Shown piece by piece: positions 47,640 to 58,708 of a stretch of DNA of 64,000 nucleotides. Every line of letters begins with the position of its first letter. The stretch's first letter is position 1. The translations under genes and the position numbers were made by a program. The DNA lies in contig QVRM01002171.1 of assembly GCA_003439945.1 (NCBI GenBank), positions 1-64,000 of the forward strand, in the 5' to 3' direction. Source of the DNA: Dermanyssus gallinae. Its lineage: Eukaryota; Arthropoda; Arachnida; Mesostigmata; Dermanyssidae. The notes below the pieces were generated by a model, which did not search any database, was not told the DNA's origin, and saw only the letters and a program-made list of their open reading frames with translations.

Positions 47640-50600
47640 TATTGATTGATTGATTTATTGTTATCTTGGCATGTATGCCTATTTACACATGTCACCCTTT
47701 AATATTAGGGGCGCTTAGGCAGCATATATATTACCTACGTATCCATATAATTTATGTCTACTTCAATACCTACTGAGTATTTGCTTTCCATTGCGACAAC
47801 CTCTTCTTTGTAATATTGACCAGGTCATTTCTAACATTTGGTCCTAGAGCTAGGGCCTCCGACAGCCTTATATCTCTGCTCCCCCTAAGGCTATACATTC
47901 TTTAATAATATGTTCGATTGATTCATTCTCTTGCCCACATGCTCGACAGTCTGTACTTTGCCCCTCCTTATATTAAGCTTTATGTATCCTTGTATTCAAC
48001 ATCCCTGCCCTGGCATCTGCCAATAGCCCACTCGCTCTTGAATTATCGTATACCCATTCTACCCCGCCCCTTTCCCGCTTTTTCTTTCCATACATAGTTA
48101 CCAAACTTGATTTGGAGCCCATCGCCAATTTCCATTTGTCTGTATATGACTTGTTTACCTTCAAATTCACTATTCTCTCTGATACCCTCGCTCTTGTCCA
48201 TTGCTGATAATTGTACCCAATTTCCCTAGCTGCAAACTCTACTCTGCGATCCCACTTTGTTTTAAACCTAAGTGCCGTCTTTACCAGCTGCATCTGTTTA
48301 ACCCACCTTTTATTTGTGACATTTTCAATCCTACTACTGAATGTAAGCTTACTTTGTACTTCCCTTTGTATAAATGTTGACATTCCCCCTTCCGACTCAA
48401 GAAATTCCCTGGCGCAGTTGAAACGGCAACCCAATGCAAATCTTATCACCTCTCTTTGTATTGTTTCTAACTTCTTTCTCAACCCTGCGTTGTGGACCAG
48501 AGATGCATTAGCAATCCTGGCACATACACGGCCTTCCAAATATTCCTTGTTACTATACATTTATTAAACCCCCAGAGGCCCTTACACCTTACTGCATTTC
48601 GTCCTCTTTCAGCCTTTTTCCTTCTTATGATCTCTTCTTCTTCTAAATAATCATCCCCTGTAGTCATTGTCACCCCAAGATACTTGTACTGACTTTTATA
48701 ATCCAACTATTTTCCCTGTAATACAAGCTTTGTTGCCCCCCTAGTCCCACTAAATATTAAAACTGCGTTTTTTTTCATTAAACGCCATGCTCGGTTTCTC
48801 CGCTGCTTCCCCACATGCATTCAACATTTGCTGAACTTCGCTAGTACCCCGCCCTAACACTACCATATCGTCCACAAAAAGCAGCACGGGTGTCTTGATA
48901 TATACACTCTTTTCCCCTATCTGCCATCCCAAACCCGTTCTATTAATCCTTCGCGCTATTCTCTCTATATACATAAAAAAATCACCGATGACAACGGACA
49001 GCCTTGTCTGACCCCCTTAGCAACTATAAACTCTTTAGATTGTTCGGCTGCTATTATTATTCTTACCATATTATTCCTGTAAATTTCTTCTAGTAACTCC
49101 ACCCAGCTTATCTCCAAGCCCTCCTCTAACATGATTTGATACAACTTTGTTCTGTCCACCATATCATATGCTTCAGATGCTTGAGATCTAAAAATCCTGC
49201 CACACACCCTTGTCCCTGCAATCTCGATGTTTCCACAACCTGACTTAATAAAAAAAGATAATCATCTAGCCTATACCCTTTCCTAAATCCGCACTGCCAG
49301 TCTCCTATTTTCTCATCTGTCTCCAGAATACTCTGCACTCTACTCTTAAACACCTGCATAAATATTTGATACGCTACAGGTGTAATTGTGATTGGTCGCC
49401 TCTTTTTTAAAGTGTCATTATCTACCCCTTCCTTGGAAAGAAGAGAAACTCTCCCCTTGCGCCAACCCTCCGGAATTCTGCCCCCTCTAAATAAATTATT
49501 AAATTGCTTCGTTAGATAATACACGTACTCTTTTTCCAACGCCTGGATAATTCCTAAAGAAATCCCGTCAAGACCACACGCCGTTTTTGGATTCATTTTC
49601 TTTACCACGCGTTCGATCTAATCTGTTGTGGTTGTAATCTCCGTGCTAGTTCTTGTTCTTTCTACACTGTTCACGCTAGTCGTGAAAAATAGTGCTTGTA
49701 ACGCGGTGTCCATTTCATCTGTTGTGTATGTTCTATCCTGGACGTTATTTGCCATTCTTGTATATTCTCCTGTCTGACATAGTCCCACACCGCTTTGCTC
49801 GCTGGCCTTTGGGGGCCCCCAAAATCCTGTCAAATTTCCTCTCGTCTGTGTTGTTAATTGCATCTTGTATTAACACTTGAGCTTTATTCTTAGCTTTCTT
49901 GTAATTTCCCCAATACTTCTGCCTTGTCTGCGTCCTTTCCCATTACTTTTCTATGCTCCTTACTCCATCTTTTCCGCTCTATGATTGCATTATTTATTTG
50001 ATCATTCCACCACCCTCGTTCTCCTCCCTTTTAAATTCCCTTCCCTATCTTATAGCAATTGTCATATCCGTCTTTAATTTTCCTATGCATCTCGTCTACT
50101 AGCCTTTCTTCATGTGTCATTAAGAGCTGTTTTATGTTTTCTACTTTCTGCGCCCATTTGTGTTTATCCAGGGATTTCTTTTGTACAACTACGCGCGAAC
50201 AACCTGTTGTTCCTTCCGCTCACTTCTACCCAATGATGATCACTTCCAACATTGTATGTTTTCTCTTTATCTATCCTGATTTCCTCTACCCATTTATCTA
50301 TTTTTTCTTTTGTCAGTACATAATCTACGCATGACTTTTTACCCCCCCCCCCCTGCGTGTATGTATATCTTTCTTCGACACGCGGGTCCAAATTTAAAAT
50401 TTGGGCCTCACTGGACTCTGCCAGTTGTATCAGTCTTCTTCCCGCTCTGTCTTCTCGTCCGTTCGATATACGCATTCCAATCTCCCAGACATATTACCCC
50501 TCCCTTATCCTGATATTCCTCAATTACTTTATGCACTCTTTTAAATAGCTGTTCATCCTCTTCCTCCGTGTCGCTTGACGCTCTATATATATATATATTT
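47640..50600 (-). pseudogene. LINE family C: APE-type endonuclease, RT and C-terminal CCHC, frameshifted
   Basis: On the minus strand, an apurinic-like endonuclease fragment opens at about 50580 with VICLGDWNAYI (about 50500), then YTYTQGGGGKKSCVDYVLT and VGSDHHWVEV (50370-50205). These are the GDWNA and SDHH signatures of the nuclease that nicks the target. A linker follows, then RT: NPKTACGLDGIS (about 49590), RRPITITPVAYQIF (49400), QCGFRKGYRLDDYLF (49290). A frame change leads to AYDMVDR (about 49170) and GVRQGCPLSSVIF (49020), and another to PVLLFVDDMVVLG (48890), where FVDD replaces the usual YADD. YKYLGVTM (48690), a long helical thumb, then CRACGQENESIEHIIKEC (about 47940-47890) end the protein. 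The tail contains an AATAAA and TGAT repeats (about 47655-47640). At least four frameshifts separate these blocks. The N-terminal half of the nuclease is missing at a (TA)n tract (50583-50600). Confidence 0.86.
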
Positions 50601-50767
50601 TTTTGTGGATAACAGTAGAATTCAATGAAACTGTGGGCATTACACGCGAAGCTCCAACGAAGGATCGCTGGTAATAGGGCTGCTTCCATACAACAACTTG
50701 CACATCGCGAGCCCATCGAAGGGTGTTTAGACTTCACGGCAAAACAAAAATTTTAGCGTAAAGAGAA

Positions 50768-51935
50768 CTGATGGAACTCGGAAAGCGCAGAAGAACAAGA
50801 AGTCACAAAGTTGACGGAGGGCGGAGGTCGGCTTATATCAATAATGCCGGCAGCGCCTTTAAAGAGCACGGCAAGGGAGCCTATCCAGCGCTACAGCAGC
50901 TGAGCTTAACAGCAGCGCCAACAATGGTGGTGACGACAACAACAACACCGCCACTACCTTCGACACAAATTAGCCGATGGATGACAACACGTCAACGGCA
51001 GCCGAAAAATGGCTGTGACTACAACATCGCCGACGGAGACTACCGCAAAGGCGCGAAAAGACAAGAAGGATAACGCGGGCTTCGTTACTGTCCAACGGCG
51101 GAAGAGCTGCGAAACAAAGCTTCGTATGCAGAAAGCCAGCGCAACTGATGGAGTGGGCAATCTCAAAATGTATATTAGGCCACGCAAGTCCAGCGCGTTG
51201 AAAGTAGCAGGGCTGCGACCAAAACGTCAGCTGCCAACCTACACACCCGGTTCGTCGACAAGAATATTTCTGTGAAGGCGGCATTCAAAATGGGAACGCA
51301 AGGTGTGATGCCGATGCGGCTGCAAGGAAACACCTACCGGTACCAGCAGTTGTAAATATTTTTCATATTTGGAGAAAACAGCAAGGCGATCCACACTTGA
51401 TTGCTACGAGACATTGGTTCTATCAGACTTGCTATTGCGTCCACCATGGGGTGTTCGAGGTTTTACGCCAAGTGAGGTTAAAGGCACCACCGCAGCTGGT
51501 TCTCATCACTAGCTGGGTGTCATCAAGCGCATCACTTCTCTCGCAGCGGTGTTCATTCTCTCAAGGGGGGCTGAAAATAAACGCTATGAAGACCAAAGCT
51601 GTGAAATTCAAAAAAGAGGGTCGACTGGCTACCAAAATTGTTTTACGTTGCGGCGGCCAATCTTGATATTTGTTAACTCTTTCTAAGGCTCCGGCTCCAA
51701 CATACTCGAACGAACTTCACTACGCACTAATCGTCGAGACAGTGCGCACAGCCTCGCACTCGACGACTGTCCGTCCCGTCAACAGTGGCACTCATCTATC
51801 TCACGATTATTCCAAAGCTGATGTATGGTCATGACAGAGTATGAGAACACCTCACTCGGGCAAACTTTAGTTTGCTTGAAGGGTTTTCACCATGTACATT
51901 AAGCCAGTACTAGAGACATTTTTCGGCGATGGGTA
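50768..51935 (+). pseudogene. LINE family A copy on +, internally deleted, with possible ORF1 fragment
   Basis: The clear part is 51500-51930. A frame with GGLKINAMKTKAVKFKKEG and GRLAT aligns with GLEINIGKTKAMKFRKAGRLAT of the 55 kb copy. Later blocks LTIIPKLMYGHDRV and ANFSLLEGF correspond to its NLKIAPTASYGIQLIW and following region, across stops. The catalytic YADD box is not preserved upstream of these. Nearer the start, a + frame (51009-51275) is rich in Lys/Arg with FVTVQRRKS and MYIRPRKSSALK, which could be a Gag-like ORF1, but I am not sure. If so, about 2 kb encoding endonuclease and most of the RT is missing between the parts. Confidence 0.62.
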
Positions 51936-52165
51936 TATGTTGCGTATGTTAATACGAATACACGCTTCTATTAATACAGATTTGTTACGTTGTGAACGCC
52001 GCGGTTTAAGACCAAGAAACATATTTTATTTGGTTTATTGTTAGGCGGTTTCAGCTTGCTGTGTTTTGGCGTACCAACTCTAGAGTGTCTCGAGTTACCT
52101 GGCCCATTCTGCCCAAGCAATAACGGTAGATTGGCTTCTTTTTGCTACTTCATGGAAACATTGCT

Positions 52166-52197
52166 GCTCTAGATACAGCAAGCTGAAGCGTGATTTA

Positions 52198-52264
<67 letters not shown>

Positions 52265-52300
52265 GTAAATCACAGAGCTTCAGATTGTTGTATCTAGAGC
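52166..52300. repeat. hairpin with about 35-bp arms around a (TA)n tract
   Basis: The left arm 52166-52200 (gctctagatacagcaagctg then tgatttacga) pairs with the right arm 52263-52300 (tcgtaaatca then ttgttgtatctagagc) with two mismatches and a 3-nt bulge. The loop is about 60 bp of TA. The design matches the hairpin at 33.2 kb. Confidence 0.9.
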
Positions 52301-53944
52301 ACGGAATAGCAAGGAAATAACGCAGACAACGTACAGCAATTGAAAACAATGACTTGTACTTTTGATCGCTGGTTTCTCGACGAGAAATCTCCGTTCTTCT
52401 ACAAAGTGCAGGCTCTACAGAGTACATGGTGATGGATCAGTTCACGAACGCCGAAAAAGCTGACAGACGTTTTTGCACGTCACGCAACGGAAACGCAGGT
52501 GTTGCGCTGCAGATGTACTACCAGCGTTTCCCAGATAGACGCACACAAAACGATTACGTCGCACGTACACAACATCACTTCAATTAAATGAAATAGATTC
52601 GATCTACCACTCTCAATACGAGATGTCGACGACCGCGGGAACTATGAGAAGGGCCGTAAATATGGAAATCCGTTATTTGAGAGATAACCGACCGTCCTTC
52701 TATGAGCATAAAAGATTTATCGGTCGGTGTCGGTATAAGTCGCGACCGATCCGTGCATGATATCTTGATCGGCAAAGGTCTACGCGAATACCGGCTTAAC
52801 TAAATCCGGCCTCAGTGCCCTTTGTATTACTAGTAACGCAATCCAGGTGAAGCTAAAAAAATTAAGCCTCGCGTACACAATGAGGAATGTTGCATATACA
52901 GAACATCTTAGATAGGAAAACCTGCATATGACCCGCTTATATGCACGTCAAAATCGTTTCTCCGTAAGTGTTTCTGATGCAGTACGCAGCTCTCTTAAAG
53001 TCCAATTTTGACTTTAGTTCAAACAGTTAAATGAAGATATATACATGTTTAACTAGCACCTTGCCAAAAGTATTAGTTGAAGTTTTAGAAGGTATTTGCT
53101 TATGGTTTATAGTCCTAAACAGAATGAAACGCTAGCACAAAGACGCTGCGCTATGGGCTCACTTAGATGTTATATTCGGAGATCGATAGGTTGGCTGACG
53201 CGTGGCCACTGCTAGAACTCACATTCTAATAGAAGAAATATTTATTTTAACAATTGCACCAAGTCCCAGTATGTTCACTAAATTTGCCGAAGATGCCCTG
53301 TATCTACATATATTTGTAGATACACGAGACAGATACCCATATACACTCATACACCCAGCATCATCGCTCAAAGATGGACGTACGCTCACGGTGCGTATGA
53401 GGTCTATGAATCAGCAACAGGTTTGCATTACATTTTATATCAGCTCCGGGCCCCTGCGGATAGACCAGTAACAGCCATAACAGATGATTTTGACCTGTGC
53501 TTATCTGGTGCTGCTGCTACTATTTTGCTTGTTGCTGTTCTCCGATTGCGGTAGTGCAAACGGGCAAAAGCATGCCACAATTTATAGAAAATCGAATACG
53601 ACTGATATAAACAGTCGCCCAGTTAGGCAAAACATATCTTAACAGCACTTGCCTAAAAACAAAAAACTTGAAAAAATGGCAATTTCAAGCTGAGCACACA
53701 GAATAGTGAACCTTGTATGACAGTATCCATCAAGCAATCGTTTTTCTAAGGTAGTCGCATTGTTCACTTGTCTCTTTCGTACGAATATAGCCGTTAGTGT
53801 CTTTGAGATGTTGTGTCATCATTTCTGCCGCTATACGTAGACGCCGATTGTCGTCTGCTGACTTGCTTATGAGTGTGAATGTGTCGACTCCTCGGTCTGT
53901 AGCTTTATGGCACAAAATCACGTTTAAAATGAATGATTTACGAT
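52301..53944. other. unassigned DNA
   Basis: No gene or repeat family recognised. Confidence 0.5.
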
Positions 53945-54100
53945 TTACTTAACCTGAAGTATATCTTCAATGAACCGAGGGACGGACATGTTAAGATATC
54001 TGGGGTTTCCCCAACAGTCCTTGTGGCAGCATGGCCGATGACGCTCAGCGGTATGGTCTATCATCTATTCTCAATGAGCATCGCTCAAAGAATGCTACAC
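53945..54100 (-). mobile_element. SINE family 1, body only (tRNA-like head absent)
   Basis: This stretch matches 18768-18920 base for base apart from a few changes, including acttaacctgaRgtatatcttc, ggacatgttaagatatctRg and the ending caatgagcatcgctca. The match stops just before the point where the tRNA-like head begins in the copy at 18.7 kb. It is therefore a 5'-truncated SINE, or evidence that the body also exists as an independent repeat. Confidence 0.85.
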
Positions 54101-54237
54101 CTATCCACCATTCGATCCAAAAGTTATCGTTGTTGTTGTGGCTTCTGCTGTGCTAATTGCTACTCACAATAACAAGAAGCCTTTCAAAATGATTTTCCGC
54201 TATCTTGGATTTTAGAAACATTAGTAAATAAATAAAA

Positions 54238-54356
54238 CATTAGTAAAAATATTTAAATAAAAAAAATAAAAAAATAAAAAATAAAAATTAAAAAACATTA
54301 GTAAAAAATATTTAAATAAAAAAAATAAAAAAATAAAAAATAAAAATTAAAAAACA
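54238..54356. repeat. A-rich tandem repeat, two units of about 59 bp
   Basis: The unit cattagtaaaa followed by atatttaaat and a long A/T-rich series is repeated twice almost exactly, and a third partial cattagtaaa follows at about 54370. It may represent an expanded poly-A-like tail of a retroposon. Confidence 0.9.
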
Positions 54357-54384
54357 TTAGTAAAAAAAAACATTAGTAAATAAA

Positions 54385-55264
54385 ATTACGTGTCTGCTAA
54401 TGCGATTAATCGTTTGCAAGCTAGAAATGTCATAGGTGAGCTGCTAGGCTCACCTGATGAAGGTCTAAAAGTTACTGATGACACTAACCAAAGCATCTTA
54501 GCAGTTAATTCAAATTATTATCTTTCTGACCTTACCTCCCTCGGATACTGACTCAAATATATTTTAATATTACCAACATTAATTCTCTCTAATTGTCACA
54601 CCCTGTTCTGTCGATTACTCCTAAACCTGCCTTCGCTGCTGCTCTGCACATTTTTCCCCGTGCTTTTTTCCGACTTGAATATATTTCACCAGCTACTGTT
54701 GATCAAGTGATCCGCAAATGCAAAACTGCCAGCCACTAGAGTACATTCTATATTAATTAAATAAAGTACTTGTTTTCTCCGTGTTTATCATCGCTTATAT
54801 ATTTATTTTATTTATACTGGCATTTCCTCATGCAGCATCAAGGAGGCCTGTGCGACTGAACGCTACATTTGAACGGTGTGTCTTTTTGGCGCAGCTTTGC
54901 GCACACGCCGATTCTATTAAATTTCTTCGGCAAAGTCAATTTGGTCTTTGCGCAAGAAGGTCTAACAAGACTTGGGCTCAGATAATGGTGTTTGTTGCCA
55001 ACGGAACCGTACAATGAAGGCAGACGAATATGCGCGGGTTCTCACACTCACTGATTCTTATTTATTATATTTCACGATACGACAGAGAGCAATACGGCAG
55101 CGTCGCCTCTCTTCGTATGATTGCCTAGCCTAGCTCACACTCTACTCAATGTCCCGGCGGTTAGCGCGAAGCTGTTTCGCCGCCAGAACTCACACACAGT
55201 ACACACTTAACAATACTGCTGTGCTACTCAACTAAATATTCATTCATTTATTAATCACCTTTGT
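54385..55264. other. unassigned DNA
   Basis: No gene recognised. Confidence 0.5.
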
Positions 55265-57163
55265 TAGGTATATAGTCAAATATTATACATAAAAACACGG
55301 TCACTGAGCCAGCCTGGCCAGTGATTCAACTCGGGGGCACTCCGCCGCATGATATCTCCCACAAGCTCTCCCACACCTGTTACAGATACATTCTTCTGTC
55401 GGCTCATGGTACCCTTGAGTATTACAGAGAACATGGTGGAAGCCATGCACGGCATAGCGCACTACCACACTTCGTTTGGTGCGATGCAGTCCCTTCCACC
55501 CATTGTTTGTCATTGCACCCGTACTAAAGAAGTCGGGGTCCACGTCTGACAATCTCACCTCCCACTGACAGATAAAGTCCCTGTAGGCCTGTGTTTCCGG
55601 CAACCGGAACTGGCGTTGCAGGTCCTCTATGAAAAGCGGGGTACCGGCGAGTAAATAGACCAGACGATTGCGGCATGACGTGTGGAGGCCGAGCACTCGC
55701 TTGAGAAAGGCGGGTTTCACTTGATCAAGCCTCGCGAGCTGGGCCACGCTCAAGTTCTCCCAAATGAGCTGTATGCCGTAGGATGCCGTGGGCGCGATCT
55801 TAAGGTTGAAAAGTTTTAGCGCCGCGTTAAGGGAGAGAAGCGTGGGTTTCTCAATTCCGACGCCTGCTACGAGGGCTTTTCTGACCCTCTCGGCGATGTG
55901 CTCCGTAAACGACGTACCGGAGGTCGGGAGAGAGAGGCCAAGATATGGAAAGTTGTTGACATACTCCAGTGGTGTGGAGTACAACCGTAGCTCATCGCTG
56001 GTTGCAAGTCGACCAGCTTTACGGAACTTCATGGCCTTGGTCTTGCCGATGTTGATCTCGAGTCCTACATCCGCCACGTACAGCTCGAGCCTTGCTAGGC
56101 TCTGCTGCACCTCGAATCGGCTTGTTCCATATATCGCGAGATCGTCTGCGTATAGCAGAATGTCTGGGCGGACGGACTCTCGAGTGCCCACGATGCGTCG
56201 CGGAAGATCGTTGAGCAGGATGGAAAACAGCAGCGGGCTTAAGTTGTCCCCCTGCGCGACTCCCGTCGTTTGCACAAAGGGGCACAACTCAGCCACCCCA
56301 TCCTGTATGGTGATCGGGTTTTCCTGCAGGATTGCCCCGATGAGCTGGAGGATGTTGGCAGGCACGCCCGCTTCAGCCAACTTGAAGATAATCTTGTCTC
56401 TGGGAGCTCCATCAAAGGCCGAGCGGAAATCCACAAAGACGGCGTACAGGAATTGCTTGGCGTGCCTAGACTGCATCACTCCCCGAACTCTGGCCAGCAG
56501 AATCTCACACGCAGTCAGTGTGGACCTGCCTGCGCGGAAGCCGTGCTGCTCTTTCGGGATGGCGCCGAGAGCCTCGAGGAAGTGAGACAGGCGGGCGGTG
56601 AGGATGGCAGAGAGCAGCTTGTAGCAGCAGCTCTTTTTGGCGATCCCACGCCACGAGCTGGGCTCTCTGGGGTTGCCCTTTCCCTTCGGGATGACTGCTA
56701 GATGAGCACTCTGCCAGGCGCTGGGGAGGCGACCTTCGCGCAGACTAGCGTTGAAAAGGGCGGTCCAGCAAGGAGCAAGTACCATGGCCTCCTTGAGGTG
56801 CTCATTACGGACTTGGTCGGGACCGGCGGCCTTGTTGAGACGGAGTCGTTGCATGGCGCCAAGCACCTCGGTAAGAGAAAACTCTGCGGAGAGTGAATCC
56901 CGTAGCAGCATTGTTTTCTCGTCCCAGGCCGCTTCGTAGTGGAGGATGCCGCGCGGGATGGTGTCGGCCGACGCAAACATGCGGCTGAAGTGGGAGATGA
57001 GCGCCGATGAGTTGATAGGACAGGTGGGAGATCCCTGTCGGCGGAGCCACTTGTACGGTTGTCGCTCTGCCTCATCCAACAGCGCAGACTCCTTTTGTTC
57101 CAGGTACTTGGCGCGTTCAGCTTTGTACGTCCGGCGACACCAACTTTTAAGAATGATGAAGAG
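55265..57163 (-). CDS. LINE family A, open reverse transcriptase and C-terminal zinc knuckle (5'-truncated)
   Basis: One open frame of 592 codons (57079-55301), extendable upstream without a stop to about 57163, is the best-preserved coding sequence here. In residue order it shows AAGPDQVRNEHLK (84-96), the fingers block WRGIAKKSCCYKLL (143-156), QHGFRAGRST (178-187), palm motif A FVDFRSAFD (215-223), GVAQGDNLSPLLF (273-285), catalytic LLYADDLAIYG (308-318), GLEINIGKTKAMKF (339-352) and FPYLGL (377-382). The C-terminal zinc knuckle CICNRCGRACGRYHAAEC spans 564-581. The three catalytic aspartates are present, so the RT domain looks structurally intact. The frame has no convincing Met start because the element's N-terminal part (ORF1 and nuclease) is missing. 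The piece just upstream is inverted next door. An AATAAA signal and TGAA repeats lie in the tail near 55250. It would reverse-transcribe element RNA in the nucleus. The exact clade (jockey/I/R1 group) is uncertain. Confidence 0.88.
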
Positions 57164-57342
57164 GCATTGACCAATATGCCACAGCTCTTACGGAGCTGTT
57201 GAGATACGCAGCTGGTCTTAGTAAGCCAAGAAGCGGGAGTCCATGGTTCAACAGTGCGTGCAAAGCAGCTAACCAGGCCCAGCTCAGCGCTCGCCTCCTA
57301 GCCGCACTTTACCCGAGGATGCGGCCACTCTTCATCATTCTT
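57149..57342 (+). pseudogene. inverted 5' segment of the family A LINE (twin-priming product)
   Basis: This segment runs on + and reads IDQYATALTELLRYAAG, then SGSPWFNSACKAANQAQ, then RPLFIIL. It encodes the linker normally found upstream of the RT, because PWFN.AC.AAN resembles the PWWN block between endonuclease and RT in LINEs. Its end, ctcttcatcattctt at 57328-57342, is repeated inverted at 57149-57163, where the minus-strand RT frame begins with the same LFIIL residues. The two pieces therefore meet at the same element position but face opposite ways. A TA tract (57350-57368) lies just outside. This is the arrangement expected when a second target strand primes internally on the element RNA. 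Confidence 0.82.
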
Positions 57343-57559
57343 CAACTAAATATATATATATATATATTTATAAATCTACCTGCGCCTGCTAGCCACGATC
57401 ACTCACCACCCTAGGGCAGTATCACTGCTACGCTCACGCCGCTGTCGCTGCCACGCCGTCGGACGTCCCAGACGCCGAACGCTCGGGATAGCAAGGGGGT
57501 TAATAAAGTGGCGCGCATCCCTTTTTTTACGGCCGGCGACCGGCACTGTGACAGTTCGC

Positions 57560-57668
57560 GAACAGTGCAGTGGCGGGTTGTGGCGAACCGTGCAGTGGCG
57601 GGTTGTGGCCAACAGTGGCTGACGGGTTGTGGCTAACATGCAGAAATCATCATCATCATCATCATCAT
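57560..57668. repeat. minisatellite (three units of about 27 bp) followed by (ATC)n
   Basis: The motif cagtggcgggttgtggc is present three times in 57567-57632 with small changes, each followed by caac or gaac. An ATC trinucleotide run follows at 57646-57668. No gene is associated. Confidence 0.82.
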
Positions 57669-57983
57669 GGCGCACAAATACAAACTTCAACCCGCAGCCA
57701 TCCAATATGCAACAGTGTTTGTTCTTAATTTTGGCCGGATTTTCAGGATCTGGTAATTACTGTAACGGGCCAATCGGCCTCATCCGGCTAGTTGTATATG
57801 CGCCTCGGGATACCTCAGTTGTTTTTGTTTACGTTTTATATCAATATTGCTCTACTACTGGTAGGTTCTCCCACATACGTGCGGTAATCTATGATGGCAA
57901 CTGCACACCCGTATTACCCCACCTCTGCTCCTGTATCATAGTGTGGCCTAGGATAGGACTTACTAAATTGTCATTGTAGCGCT
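57669..57983. other. unassigned DNA
   Basis: A + frame of 116 codons crosses the ATC run but shows no recognisable domain. Confidence 0.45.
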
Positions 57984-58400
57984 TCAGACTTTGCAAAACA
58001 GAGCGATTTGCGCTTCATTTGATCTGCGACCTATGCGATCAGTCGGTCTCCTACTGAAGGAGCACGATTCACGTGAATCAGCTGATATCTTTCGAGCTGT
58101 TATTTCGCTTACAAAATCATCGACAATCTTATCGAGATGGGCACTTTTTCTGGACCACACCTTATATTGCTGCACTATACCCTCTCCAAAACAGGCGATC
58201 TCACCTCGTCCGCACTGTTCCGCCAACACAATTTCTTGCGAATGGACCATGTCATCATCCATTTTCACTTGAAATAAAATTCCTCCCACGATTCTCGATC
58301 TTTCTGCCTTCAATAGAGGCCTTATAAAGTTTGTTTCTTCTTCGTAGTCTCGTGCTTTACCGGCGCTCCCTCTTGCTAACATTATTAATTTTAAATTCAA
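57984..58400 (-). CDS. uncharacterised small open frame (138 codons)
   Basis: I do not recognise this protein. The minus frame is Lys/Glu/Arg-rich and mixed in composition, with segments such as NFIRPLLKAERSRIVGG and DDDMVHSQEIVLAEQCG. It looks more protein-like than the other anonymous frames, which tend to be Cys/Ser-rich or built on simple repeats. No signal peptide or membrane segment is visible and no neighbour suggests a role. It could be an exon, a fragment of a transposon protein, or chance. The start used is simply the first possible one. Confidence 0.25.
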   Translation of the reverse strand: MNLKLIMLARGSAGKARDYEEETNFIRPLLKAERSRIVGGILFQVKMDDDMVHSQEIVLAEQCGRGEIACFGEGIVQQYKVWSRKSAHLDKIVDDFVSEITARKISADSRESCSFSRRPTDRIGRRSNEAQIALFCKV

Positions 58401-58514
58401 TTGACTTTACTCTAATTAAAAGTATTCAAGCCACTTATAATTTATTATCTTTAGTATTTGTTGCCGGTCTTCTCTCGTTATGTTTTGCCCTCTTTCTTCT
58501 TTCTCCCATACCCT

Positions 58515-58698
58515 AAAATTAAAACTTTTTTAATTCTAGACTATCCTCTAGGAGATTGTTTTTAATTCCAAACTATAATCTTTTCTCAATAAGTATCGCT
58601 CAAAGAAAATTCGATCAACAGCAGGAATCGAACCGACGACACCCCGGTAGATGACATCCATGACTAGCGCACTAGTCCCTTAGACCACGCCGCCACCT
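58515..58698 (-). mobile_element. tRNA-derived SINE, family 1, internally deleted copy
   Basis: The tRNA-like head is nearly identical to the copy at 18.7 kb. On minus it has GTGGCGGCGTGGTCTAAGGG (A-box region, about 58694-58675) and GGTTCGATTCCTG (B box, about 58635-58623). Only a short body follows before the T-rich tail segments on the left (tttttaattctagactatcc at about 58527), so about 130 bp of body are missing compared with 18.7 kb. Possible target-site duplications are ttctcccatac at 58501-58511 and ttttcccatac at about 58698-58708. Confidence 0.87.
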
Positions 58699-58708
58699 TT
58701 TCCCATAC

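Noticed and set aside
55788..56585. Plus-strand open frame of 265 codons
   Set aside because: It is the shadow of the intact RT on the minus strand, which carries all the recognisable motifs.
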